From: Betaproteobacteria bacterium
GTDB lineage: Bacteria; Pseudomonadota; Gammaproteobacteria; Burkholderiales; Rhodocyclaceae
Direction: 5' to 3'
Assembly: GCA_020621865.1 (NCBI GenBank)
Contig: JAHRYW010000005.1
Span: forward strand, 107,663-171,662
Length of the DNA: 64,000 nucleotides
Shown one piece after another: positions 39,230 to 48,043 of the stretch. The translations under genes were made by a program, and so were the position numbers. Within the stretch, counting starts at the first letter, position 1. The number at the start of each line of letters is the position of its first letter. The notes under the pieces were generated by a model. That model saw nothing but the letters and a program-made list of their open reading frames with translations, was not told the origin of the DNA and ran no database searches.

Positions 39230-39652
39230 ATGAGCATCGACACCCTGATTCGTTTCTACGAAACCCTGACCCCGGCCGACATCGCCCGCTTTCCCGAGTT
39301 CTATGCCGACGACGCCTTCTTCAAGGACCCGTTCAATGAAGTCCACGACGTCGCCGCCATCCAGCGCATCTTCAGCCACATGTTCAAGCAGGTCGGCGAA
39401 CCGCGCTTCGTGGTCGGCGAGCGCGTCGTCGATGCCCGCGGCGCCATGCTGGTGTGGACCTTCCATTTCCGCATCCGCCCGTGGTGCGGCGAACCGCTGA
39501 CCCTGCGCGGCGTCTCGCACCTCAAGTTCGACGCCCACGGCAAGGTCAATTACCACCGCGACTACTGGGACGCCGCCGAGGAGCTATACATGAAACTGCC
39601 CGGCCTGGGCCTGCTGATGCGCGGCCTGCAAAAGGCGCTGGGCAGCCGTTAG
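39230..39652 (+). CDS. NTF2/SnoaL-like protein
   Basis: 140 aa; FYADDAFFKDPFNEVHDVAAIQRIFSHMF. Confidence 0.85.
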   Translation: MSIDTLIRFYETLTPADIARFPEFYADDAFFKDPFNEVHDVAAIQRIFSHMFKQVGEPRFVVGERVVDARGAMLVWTFHFRIRPWCGEPLTLRGVSHLKFDAHGKVNYHRDYWDAAEELYMKLPGLGLLMRGLQKALGSR

Positions 39653-39748
39653 ACCCGGCGCTCCAGGGCCTTGAATGGCGGCTGCCAGGCCGCGGATTTT
39701 TGATCGAAATTCAATGTCGGCCCTGCCGCCCCTTCTATAATCCGGCCC

Positions 39749-40600
39749 ATGATCCAGTTCACCCAAGTCGCCAAGACCTTTCGCAAAGCCCGCGTGCTCG
39801 ATGGCATCAGCCTGAACATCGGCCTCGGCGAACGCGTCGCCCTGATCGGCTCCAACGGTGCCGGCAAGACCACCCTGATCCGCTGCCTGCTCGGCGAATA
39901 CACCTACGACGGCAGTGTCGCCATCAACGGCCTCGACCCGCGCAGCAATCGCACAGCCGTGCTCGGCAGCATCGGCTTCGTGCCGCAGCTGCCGCCGCCG
40001 CTGAAGATGCCGGTCGGCCAGCTGATCGACTTCTCGGCCTCGCTGTGCGGCACCGACCCGCAGCGCATCCACGCCATCGCCAAGCGCCTCGGCCTCAACC
40101 TCGACGACATCCTGTCCCGCCAGTTCGTCCGCCTCTCCGGCGGCATGAAGCAGAAGCTGCTGATCGCCATCGCCCTCGGCCGCGACGCCAAGGTGCTGGT
40201 CATGGACGAGCCGGCCGCCAACCTCGACCCGGAAGCGCGCAAGATTTTCTTCGACCTGCTGGCCGAACGCCTCGACGACGCGACGATGATCATCTCCAGC
40301 CACCGCCTCGACGAAGTCTCGGCGCTGGTCAATCGCGTCATCGAAATGGACATGGGCAAGGTCGTCCTCGACGACAAGGTGGCCGACGCGGTCACGCTGA
40401 CCGCCCGTCTGGCCTGCCGCGTCGTGCTCAGCCGCTTCGAGCCGGCCTTCGCCAAGGCGCTCGACGGCTGGAAGCTGCAGAGCAGCGACGACAACCGCGT
40501 GTGGACCGGCGAGATCGCCGGGCCGGACCGCCTGCGCTTCCTCGGCATCGTTTCCCGTTACACGGCGCTGGTCAGCGACCTGTCGCTGTCCGAGATCTGA
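39749..40600 (+). CDS. nosF: NosF ABC transporter ATPase
   Basis: Walker A IGSNGAGKTT, signature LSGGMKQKL, Walker B VLVMDEP. Confidence 0.93.
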   Translation: MIQFTQVAKTFRKARVLDGISLNIGLGERVALIGSNGAGKTTLIRCLLGEYTYDGSVAINGLDPRSNRTAVLGSIGFVPQLPPPLKMPVGQLIDFSASLCGTDPQRIHAIAKRLGLNLDDILSRQFVRLSGGMKQKLLIAIALGRDAKVLVMDEPAANLDPEARKIFFDLLAERLDDATMIISSHRLDEVSALVNRVIEMDMGKVVLDDKVADAVTLTARLACRVVLSRFEPAFAKALDGWKLQSSDDNRVWTGEIAGPDRLRFLGIVSRYTALVSDLSLSEI

Positions 40601-40602
40601 CC

Positions 40603-41094
40603 ATGTGCGACAGCCATCGCCGCCAGTTCATCGGCCGGCTCGGCCTCGGCGGCCTGCTGCTGACCCCGCTTGCTGCCGCGCTTTCCGCTTGCGGCAGCAA
40701 GGGCGGCTGGCCGGACGGCATGGCCGAGATCAAGTGGGACCGCGATACCTGCGCCCGCTGCAGCATGGTCATCTCCGACCGCCGCTTCGCCGGCCAGATT
40801 CGCGGCGGCCCGGACGGCACCGTCTTCAAGTTCGACGACCCCGGCTGCCTCGCCTTCTGGCTCAAGGAAAAGGCCGACAAATACCCGTGGCTGGCCGATG
40901 CCGGCACGAAAATGTGGGTTGCCGATTTCAACAGCAAGAGCCGCGACGAGATGGTCTGGCTCGACCCGCGCCGCGCCTACTACGTGACGCGCACCTCGCC
41001 GATGGGCTATAACTTCGCCGCCGTCGCCGCGCCGCTGGCCGGCGCCATCGATTTCACCGACATGCGCCAGCACGCGCTGGCCAAGGGTAAGTAA
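40603..41094 (+). CDS. nosL: NosL copper chaperone lipoprotein
   Basis: Lipobox LSACGS; DTCARCSMVISDRRFAGQI. Confidence 0.93.
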   Translation: MCDSHRRQFIGRLGLGGLLLTPLAAALSACGSKGGWPDGMAEIKWDRDTCARCSMVISDRRFAGQIRGGPDGTVFKFDDPGCLAFWLKEKADKYPWLADAGTKMWVADFNSKSRDEMVWLDPRRAYYVTRTSPMGYNFAAVAAPLAGAIDFTDMRQHALAKGK

Positions 41095-41922
41095 ATGAAA
41101 CAACTGTGGCTGACCGCCAAACTGGACATCGTCGAATCGCTGCGTGCCCGCTGGTTCCAGATCTACACGCTGGTCTTCGGCGGCATCGTCGCCCTGCTCT
41201 TCCTCTTTGGCCTGACCGAATCGCGCGTCCTCGGCTTCATCGGCCTGTCGCGCCTGCTCGTCACCTACATCCAGCTGACCATGGCCATCCTGCCGATCTT
41301 CGTGCTGATCACCACGGTCCGCTCGGTAGCCGGCGACCGCGAGGCCGGCGTCTTCGAATACCTGCTCTCGCTGCCGGTGTCGCTGTCCGCCTGGTTCTGG
41401 GGCAAGATCGTCGGCCGCTACATCGTCGTCTTCGCGCCGGTCTTCCTGGCCATGCTCGGCGCCGTGATCTGGGCAACGATCAGCGGCATCGAAGTGCCGT
41501 GGGACATGTTCGGCTACTACACCGCGCTGCTCGCCGTCATGGCCATGTGTTTCCTCGGCATCGGCATGCTGATCTCCTCGGTGGCCCGCACCACCGACAT
41601 GGCCCAGGGCGCCGCCTTCATGGTCTGGCTGTTCCTGCTCCTCTTCCTCGACCTGATCCTGCTCGGCATCATGATCCAGGGCAAGGTCGCCCCGGAAATC
41701 GCCGTCACCCTGGCCCTGGTCAACCCGCTGCAGGTCTTCCGCACCGCCGCGCTGGCCTTGTTCGACCCGCAACTGATCGTCCTCGGCCCTTCGGCCTACG
41801 TCATCCTCGACCTGTTCGGCACGGCCGGCTACAAGGTCTTCGCGCTGGCCTACCCGGCGGCGCTCGGCCTGGTCAGCGCAACGGTCGGCTACTTCCTGTT
41901 CCGCCGCGGTGACCTGCCGTGA
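41095..41922 (+). CDS. nosY: NosY ABC transporter permease
   Basis: Six TM segments, position after nosF-nosL; VRSVAGDREAGVFEYLLSLPVS. Confidence 0.93.
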   Translation: MKQLWLTAKLDIVESLRARWFQIYTLVFGGIVALLFLFGLTESRVLGFIGLSRLLVTYIQLTMAILPIFVLITTVRSVAGDREAGVFEYLLSLPVSLSAWFWGKIVGRYIVVFAPVFLAMLGAVIWATISGIEVPWDMFGYYTALLAVMAMCFLGIGMLISSVARTTDMAQGAAFMVWLFLLLFLDLILLGIMIQGKVAPEIAVTLALVNPLQVFRTAALALFDPQLIVLGPSAYVILDLFGTAGYKVFALAYPAALGLVSATVGYFLFRRGDLP

Positions 41923-42413
41923 AAAAGCTGTTCGCGCTTTTCGTTTTTGGCCTTTTTTCCGGGCTGACCGTAGCCAATGACCAGCCGTCGTCGGCCCCGC
42001 TGTTCGCCGCGACGCTGAGCGACCTCGACGACAAGCCGGTGGCGCTGGAGCGCTACAAGGGCAAGCCGCTGGTCGTCAATTTCTGGGCCCGCTGGTGCGG
42101 CCCCTGTCGGGCCGAAATCCCCGAGTTGATCAAGTTCCGCGCCGACCAAAAGGGCAAGGTCGAGGTGCTGGGCATCGGCATCGAGGACAAGGCCGAACCG
42201 GCCAAGGAATTCGCCAAGGCCTACGACATGGACTACCCGGTGTTCGTCGCCAAGGCGCAGGGCATCCCGCTGATGCAGGCGCTGGGCAACAGCAAGGGCG
42301 GCCTGCCCTACACGCTGTTTATCGACCGCCACGGCCAGGTCGTGCACAAGAAGATGGGCCTCGTCAGGAAGGCCGATCTCGATGCCGTTCAGGAAGCCTT
42401 GCTGAAGAAATAA
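41919..42413 (+). CDS. TlpA-like periplasmic thioredoxin
   Basis: GTG start overlapping nosY; signal peptide; FWARWCGPCRAEIPEL. Confidence 0.92.
   Translation: MKKLFALFVFGLFSGLTVANDQPSSAPLFAATLSDLDDKPVALERYKGKPLVVNFWARWCGPCRAEIPELIKFRADQKGKVEVLGIGIEDKAEPAKEFAKAYDMDYPVFVAKAQGIPLMQALGNSKGGLPYTLFIDRHGQVVHKKMGLVRKADLDAVQEALLKK
41938..41978 (+). repeat. Dispersed uptake-signal-like element, variant copy 9 (inside tlpA signal peptide)
   Basis: TTTTCGTTTTTGGCCTTTTTTCCGGGCT-GACCGTAGCCAAT. Confidence 0.7.
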
Positions 42414-42443
42414 GCTTCGGCCACGGCCAAGGACAAATAAAAC

Positions 42444-42472
42444 GGGGAAGGCAGCTGCCTTCCCCGTTTTTC
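42444..42472 (+). terminator. Strong intrinsic terminator
   Basis: Palindrome GGGGAAGGCAGCTGCCTTCCCC followed by GTTTTT. Confidence 0.9.
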
Positions 42473-42534
42473 AATTTTGGGCAAAATTTCCGGCTGACCG
42501 CGCCCCAACGGAAGTCCCCTTGGGGGATAGCATT
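42471..42534 (+). repeat. Dispersed uptake-signal-like element, interrupted copy 10
   Basis: TCAATTTTGGGCAAAATTTCCGGCT-GACCG-[27 bp]-TAGCATT. Confidence 0.75.
42501..42527. repeat. 27-bp palindromic unit inserted into a copy of the dispersed GACCGTAGCATT element
   Basis: cgCCCCAAcggaagtccccTTGGGGga splits GACCG | TAGCATT. Confidence 0.7.
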
Positions 42535-42536
42535 CG

Positions 42537-42845
42537 CTACTTGATGGCATCCAGAAACTGCTGGCGCACCTCGGCCAGCGCATTCCGGCTGCCTTCCGGC
42601 ACCAGCCGTTCGCAGGATTCGTAAAAACGCTCGAAGGCCGTGCGTACCCGCACCGCCTCCAGCCGCCCCTTGACCGACGAGGGGTTGCTCTCCGCCGCCG
42701 GCACGTCGAGCGGCTTGAGGATCGCGTAGCGCGGAATGATGCGCTGCCCGCCCTCTTCCGACGCTGCCGTGAGCGGCCCGGTCTTCACATACACCACGCC
42801 TTCGTATTCGAAACGGGCGCCGATGGCCAGATGCTGAAGTTTCAT
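42537..42845 (-). CDS. Small conserved hypothetical protein
   Basis: 102 aa; MKLQHLAIGARFEYEGVVYVKTGPLTAASEEGGQRIIPRYAILKP. Confidence 0.6.
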   Translation of the reverse strand: MKLQHLAIGARFEYEGVVYVKTGPLTAASEEGGQRIIPRYAILKPLDVPAAESNPSSVKGRLEAVRVRTAFERFYESCERLVPEGSRNALAEVRQQFLDAIK

Positions 42846-43080
42846 GTGTTTTCCCTGAAATGAAGCGGTAACCAGGCGTTTGCCCCCAACCACTCTCCGG
42901 ACATTGTACCGGGCCAGCCCGCCCGGCACGGCATTTGCCAATTTCGACACGGGCCAATCTGATCCCGGCGCCGGAATTATTTTCCCGGGCATCGGTCGAA
43001 CAACAACAGGAAAAATTCTTCTCGTCAGCGGGGCTCCTGAAGCATCGGCAAATCTGGCGATTCCATCGAGGGCGTTCGAT

Positions 43081-44211
43081 ATGGACATGAAGGCAGCAGA
43101 TAGCGAAGCCTCCGAAGACAACGCGAGTTCGTCCACCGGACACGGTTGCCCGGTATTGCCGGGAATGCCGAGCGGCAAGCAGTTGGGAGAAGATTCGTTT
43201 CGTCGGGTCGTCGAATGGGCGCCCAGCGCGATGGTCATGATCGACCGCGAGGGCATCATGGTCATGGTCAATACACAGACCGAGAAAATGTTCGATTACG
43301 GCCGCCAGGCCCTGATCGGGCAATCGGTGGAAATGCTGGTGCCTGAACGTTTTCGAGCCAACCATCGCCACTTTCGCGGGGGCTTTTTCGACGACCCGCA
43401 ACCACGCCCGATGGGTGTCGGCCGCGACCTGTTCGGCTGCCGTGCCGACGGCAGCGAATTTCCGGTCGAGATCGGCCTCAACCCGATCGATACCGAAGCC
43501 GGCGCCATGGTCCTTGCCTCGATCATCGACATCACCGAACGACGGCGCGCCCAGCAATCGCTGGAAAGCGCCCTGCGCGAAAAAACCGTTCTGCTCAACG
43601 AAGTCCACCATCGGGTCAAGAACAACCTGCAGGTGATCACCAGCCTGCTCAACCTGCAGGCCGATTTTGCCGCCGACCCACGCATCCGCGCCATCCTGGC
43701 CGAGAGTTGCGGCCGGGTCAGGGCCATGGCGCTGACCCACCAGCTGCTTTACGAACGCAAGGATTTCTCGCGCCTCGAACTGGGCGACTATCTTGAACGC
43801 CTGGTGCAGTCGATCCGCGCCACCTACCGGTCGACCGGCGACCGCATCGGCCTGCGTCTCGAATCACCGCCCGACGGGGTGCAACTCGACCTCGAACGAA
43901 CCATCCCCTGCGGCCTGCTGGTCAATGAGCTGGTGACCAATTCGTTCAAGCACGCCTTTCCCGGGGAACGTACCGGGGAAATTGTCATCGAACTCAAGGA
44001 AGACAGCGACGGCCGAATCGCCTTCAGCGTCGCCGACAACGGCATCGGCCTGCCGCCCGACGAGAAGCTGGCGAAAAGCAACTCGCTCGGCCTGCAACTG
44101 GTCCAGTTGTTCATCGAACAATTGCACGGCGAATTGCAGACCGACCGCCAGGACGGCTGTCGATTCACTGTCAGCTTCCCGAAAAACCTCGCAGGAAAGG
44201 ATGCCCCATGA
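43081..44211 (+). CDS. PAS sensor histidine kinase (HisKA_2/HWE-like)
   Basis: PAS domain; VLLNEVHHRVKNNLQVITSLLNLQ; VADNGIGLP. Confidence 0.9.
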   Translation: MDMKAADSEASEDNASSSTGHGCPVLPGMPSGKQLGEDSFRRVVEWAPSAMVMIDREGIMVMVNTQTEKMFDYGRQALIGQSVEMLVPERFRANHRHFRGGFFDDPQPRPMGVGRDLFGCRADGSEFPVEIGLNPIDTEAGAMVLASIIDITERRRAQQSLESALREKTVLLNEVHHRVKNNLQVITSLLNLQADFAADPRIRAILAESCGRVRAMALTHQLLYERKDFSRLELGDYLERLVQSIRATYRSTGDRIGLRLESPPDGVQLDLERTIPCGLLVNELVTNSFKHAFPGERTGEIVIELKEDSDGRIAFSVADNGIGLPPDEKLAKSNSLGLQLVQLFIEQLHGELQTDRQDGCRFTVSFPKNLAGKDAP

Positions 44212-46652
44212 GCGCAAGACTGCCGGTCAACCTGATGCTGGTCGAGGACGAACGGATTGTTGCCTTCGATCTCAAGCGGCAACTGCAGGGTTTCGGTTAC
44301 GAGGTCGGCAGCATCGTCGCCAGCGGCGAGCTGGCCATCGACCGCGCCGAAGCCGACCGACCCGACCTGGTACTGATGGACATCCATCTCGAAGGCAAGC
44401 TGGACGGCATCGAGGCCGCCATCGAAATCCGCAACCGCTGCCGGATACCGGTCGTCTTCCTGAGCGCCTATGCCGAGGACGACACCTTGCGCCGCGCCCT
44501 CGACAGCCGCCCCTTCGGCTACCTGGTCAAACCCTGCGAGGGCCGCGAACTGCACGCCACCATCCAGATGGCCCTGGCCCGGCGCGAGGACGAAGCGGCG
44601 GTGCAGGAAAGCGAGGAACGCCTGAAACTGGCCCTCGATTCGGCTTCGCTCGGCGTCCTCGAATGGAATCCGGCCCTGAACCGGCTGAAGGGCGACAGCT
44701 ATCTCGGCGTGCTGTTCGAAAACGAGGCCAAGCCGATCGACGAATCGTGGGAAGCCTTCATAGCTCACGTGGACGAAGCCGACCGCGACCGGGTGCGCAA
44801 GACCCTGAACTCGGCGGTGCAGGAAGGCCAGGCGGTCTGCATCGAGTTCCGCACCACCGGCAACGGCTTGCCGCCCCGCTACATGGAAGCCCATGCCAAG
44901 GCCTATGGCGGCAAGGGTGAAGTCAGCCGGGTGGTCGGCATCCTCAAGGACATCACCCAGCGCCACCGCGATGAGGAACAGCTACGGCAGTCCGGCGTCG
45001 TCTTCGACACCACGGCGGAAGCTCTGGTGATCACCGACGCCGACCGGCGCGTGGTGGCGGTCAACCGGGCTTTTTCGCGGATTACCGGCTATGAAGAAAC
45101 GGAAATCATCGGCAACGACCCGGACCGGATGCTGCGCGTCACGCCTTGCCTGGAACACTACGCCGCCTTCCTGCAGTCCGATGCCGCCGGCTTCTGGCAT
45201 GGCGAAGTGCGCTGCCACCGCAAGGACGGCACGGCTTTTCCGGCCTGGCAGAGCGTCAGCGCGGTACGCGACACCAAGGGTCGGCTGACTCACTACGTCA
45301 GCGCCTTTTCCGACGTCACGGCGATCCACGATGCGCATCGGCAACTCAATCACCTCGCCCACCACGATCCGCTGACCGGCCTGCCCAATCGCCTGCTCTT
45401 CGACGACCGCCTGGAAAACGCCATGGAGCAGGCCTTGCGCAACGAACAGCGCTGCCTGCTGATGTTCCTCGACCTCGACAGCTTCAAGGTCATCAACGAC
45501 ACGCTGGGACACGCGGTCGGCGACGAACTGCTGCGCATCGTCGGTGACCGGCTGCGCAGCGTGCTGCGCGCCAGCGACACCGTCGCCCGCCTGGGCGGTG
45601 ACGAATTCGTGATCCTGACCGGCACCGCCAACCCGGATTACGCCGCGCAACTGGCGCAAAAAATCCTCGACCAGCTCAGCCTGCCGATCGAGATTTCCGG
45701 CGAGCCGCTGTCGATCACCGGCAGCGTCGGCATCGCCATCTTTCCCGACAACGGCAGCGACGGCCAGCAACTGATGCGGGCCGCCGACATGGCGATGTAC
45801 ACGGCCAAGGCTGAAGGCCGCAATCGCTTCAATTTCTACGCCAAGGACATGTCCGAGCGGGCGCACGAGCGGATGTACATCGAGCAGGGCCTGCGCCGCG
45901 CAGTCGCCACCGATGCGCTGGCCGTCTATTACCAGCCCCGCGTCGATCTCGCCGACCAGCACATCGTCGGGGTCGAGGCGCTGGTCCGCTGGCCGCACCC
46001 GGAACGCGGCCTGGTCATGCCGAGCAGCTTCATCGCCATCGCCGAAGACAGCGGCGTCATCGAAGCGCTGGGCCGCTGGGTACTGTTGCGCACCTGCCGG
46101 GAAATGCTGGGCATCGTCCAGGAAGCGATGGCGGCCGGCCGGCATTTCCATGTCGCGGTCAATGTGTCGGCCCGTCAGTTCCTGAGCAGCGACTTCGTCA
46201 GCATCGTCAGATCGGCGCTCGACGAAACCGGTTTCCCGGTCGCCGCGCTGGAACTGGAAATCACCGAGAGCACGCTGCAGGCCACCGAACGCAGCCTGGC
46301 CGTCCTCCATGCACTCAGGGCGCTCGGCGTCTCGATCAGCATCGACGACTTCGGCACCGGCTATTCGTCGCTGAGCGTCTTGCGCGACCTGCCGATCAAC
46401 CGCATCAAGATCGACCGTTCCTTCATCGTCGACATGCCGGCCAGCGAAGGCCAGCGGGCGGTCATCGAAGCCATCGTCGGACTGAGCCGGGCGATGGGCA
46501 TGGCGATCACCGTCGAAGGCATCGAAACGCCGGAACAGGCAGCCATCCTGCAACAACTGGGCTGCCAGGAAGGCCAGGGCTTTCTCTACGGCCAGGCAAT
46601 CAGCTTCGGCAGCCTGGTTCGTCTGCTCAGCCCGGGCGGCGGCCGGCAATAG
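44208..46652 (+). CDS. REC-PAS-GGDEF-EAL protein
   Basis: REC (VLMDIHLEGKLDGIEAA); LARLGGDEFVIL; EALVRWPHPERGLVMPSSFI; DDFGTGYSSLSVLRDLPINRIKID. Confidence 0.95.
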   Translation: MSARLPVNLMLVEDERIVAFDLKRQLQGFGYEVGSIVASGELAIDRAEADRPDLVLMDIHLEGKLDGIEAAIEIRNRCRIPVVFLSAYAEDDTLRRALDSRPFGYLVKPCEGRELHATIQMALARREDEAAVQESEERLKLALDSASLGVLEWNPALNRLKGDSYLGVLFENEAKPIDESWEAFIAHVDEADRDRVRKTLNSAVQEGQAVCIEFRTTGNGLPPRYMEAHAKAYGGKGEVSRVVGILKDITQRHRDEEQLRQSGVVFDTTAEALVITDADRRVVAVNRAFSRITGYEETEIIGNDPDRMLRVTPCLEHYAAFLQSDAAGFWHGEVRCHRKDGTAFPAWQSVSAVRDTKGRLTHYVSAFSDVTAIHDAHRQLNHLAHHDPLTGLPNRLLFDDRLENAMEQALRNEQRCLLMFLDLDSFKVINDTLGHAVGDELLRIVGDRLRSVLRASDTVARLGGDEFVILTGTANPDYAAQLAQKILDQLSLPIEISGEPLSITGSVGIAIFPDNGSDGQQLMRAADMAMYTAKAEGRNRFNFYAKDMSERAHERMYIEQGLRRAVATDALAVYYQPRVDLADQHIVGVEALVRWPHPERGLVMPSSFIAIAEDSGVIEALGRWVLLRTCREMLGIVQEAMAAGRHFHVAVNVSARQFLSSDFVSIVRSALDETGFPVAALELEITESTLQATERSLAVLHALRALGVSISIDDFGTGYSSLSVLRDLPINRIKIDRSFIVDMPASEGQRAVIEAIVGLSRAMGMAITVEGIETPEQAAILQQLGCQEGQGFLYGQAISFGSLVRLLSPGGGRQ

Positions 46653-46676
46653 GCACCTGCCGCCCGTACCAAGCGA

Positions 46677-47915
46677 TCAGGGCGCGCGGCCCATTTCGAC
46701 AAAAGCTTCCATCAGCAGCTGCGGATTGTCCATCAGCCGCTGCTTCCACTTGCCGAGCTTGCGCCGCGTCTGGATCAGGCCACGAATGGCGCCGACGTGC
46801 TGGGTGCGGCCGATGGTGATGGCACCGATCAGGCAGTCGTCATGGAAACACAGGCGGGTGTAGAGATACTTGCCCTCGTCCACCTTCTCGACGATCTCGC
46901 CGCCCTCGCGCCCCTGCCACAGGCCGAAGGTATGGGAGACCAGGCCGACCGTGTCGAGCACGTTCATGCTCAGGCTGCCGCGATAAGGCACGCGCTTGCC
47001 GATCATGTTGAGTGCCGCGACACGGCCATGCTCGGTAGCCGTCGGCTGCAGCGCGTGGACGACCCACTCGCCGGTCGAGAAATCGCGCCCCTGCGCCACG
47101 TCGCCGGCCGAGTAGATGCACGGCACCGTCGTTTCCATGAATTCGTTGATCACGATGCCCTGGTCGATTTCGGCCCCGGTGCCTTCCAGGAAGGAAATAT
47201 TCGGACGCACGCCGGTGGCCAGGATGATCAGGTCGGCATCGATCGTCCGGGTATCCATGACCAGTCGCGGGCCGGCCTCGATGCGTTCGACCTTGCCCTT
47301 GGTGATGATCTCGACACCCTTGTTCTCCAGCCAGCGCTGCAGCATCGAACTGCCTACCGGCGTCATCATCGAGCGCAGGATCTGCCCGGCGCGGCCGGCG
47401 ATCACCGACAGCTGCACCCCGCTCTGGACCAGCGACTTCATGCACACCCCGGCGACAAAGCCGGCGCCGAGCATGACCACCCGGTTGCCCGGCTTGAGCT
47501 TCTCGGCAATCGCCCGGGCGTCTTCCAGCGTCCAGCAGGTCACCACACCCGGCAGATCGGTGCCGGCCACCGGCGGCAAGGCCGGCGACGAGCCGGTCGC
47601 CACCAGCAGGCGGTCGTAGGCGATGCTTGATCCGTCATCCAGATCGACCGTGCCGCCCGTTGGGCCGGCATGCACCTTCAATGCCTTGCGATTGAGGTAA
47701 CGGACCCCGAGCGACTCGAAATGGCCGACGGTCTTGCGCTGGGCAGCGCCCGCCTCGTCGATCCGGCCGGTCAGGATGTAGGGAATCGCCATGCGCGCAT
47801 AGGGCTCGCCCGGCTCGCCGCTGATCAGGGTGACTTCGCCGGACGGGTCCTGCTGGCGAAGGGTTTCGGCGGCCCTGACGCCAGCCGGGCCGGCGCCGAT
47901 AAGAACGTATTTCAT
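46677..47915 (-). CDS. NAD(P)/FAD-dependent oxidoreductase
   Basis: MKYVLIGAGPAGVRAAETLRQ; VVMLGAGFVAG; CIYSAGDVAQG. Confidence 0.9.
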   Translation of the reverse strand: MKYVLIGAGPAGVRAAETLRQQDPSGEVTLISGEPGEPYARMAIPYILTGRIDEAGAAQRKTVGHFESLGVRYLNRKALKVHAGPTGGTVDLDDGSSIAYDRLLVATGSSPALPPVAGTDLPGVVTCWTLEDARAIAEKLKPGNRVVMLGAGFVAGVCMKSLVQSGVQLSVIAGRAGQILRSMMTPVGSSMLQRWLENKGVEIITKGKVERIEAGPRLVMDTRTIDADLIILATGVRPNISFLEGTGAEIDQGIVINEFMETTVPCIYSAGDVAQGRDFSTGEWVVHALQPTATEHGRVAALNMIGKRVPYRGSLSMNVLDTVGLVSHTFGLWQGREGGEIVEKVDEGKYLYTRLCFHDDCLIGAITIGRTQHVGAIRGLIQTRRKLGKWKQRLMDNPQLLMEAFVEMGRAP

Positions 47916-48043
47916 GGAAACGGCTTTCATTTGAATGACCGCCAATTCTATCCATCCGGATCGGGAATGACAGCGTTTGCCGCATTGATTTCTGGCGCTT
48001 TGCTAAGCTGTAAGCATCGATGCATTTTTATGGATGGCGGATC

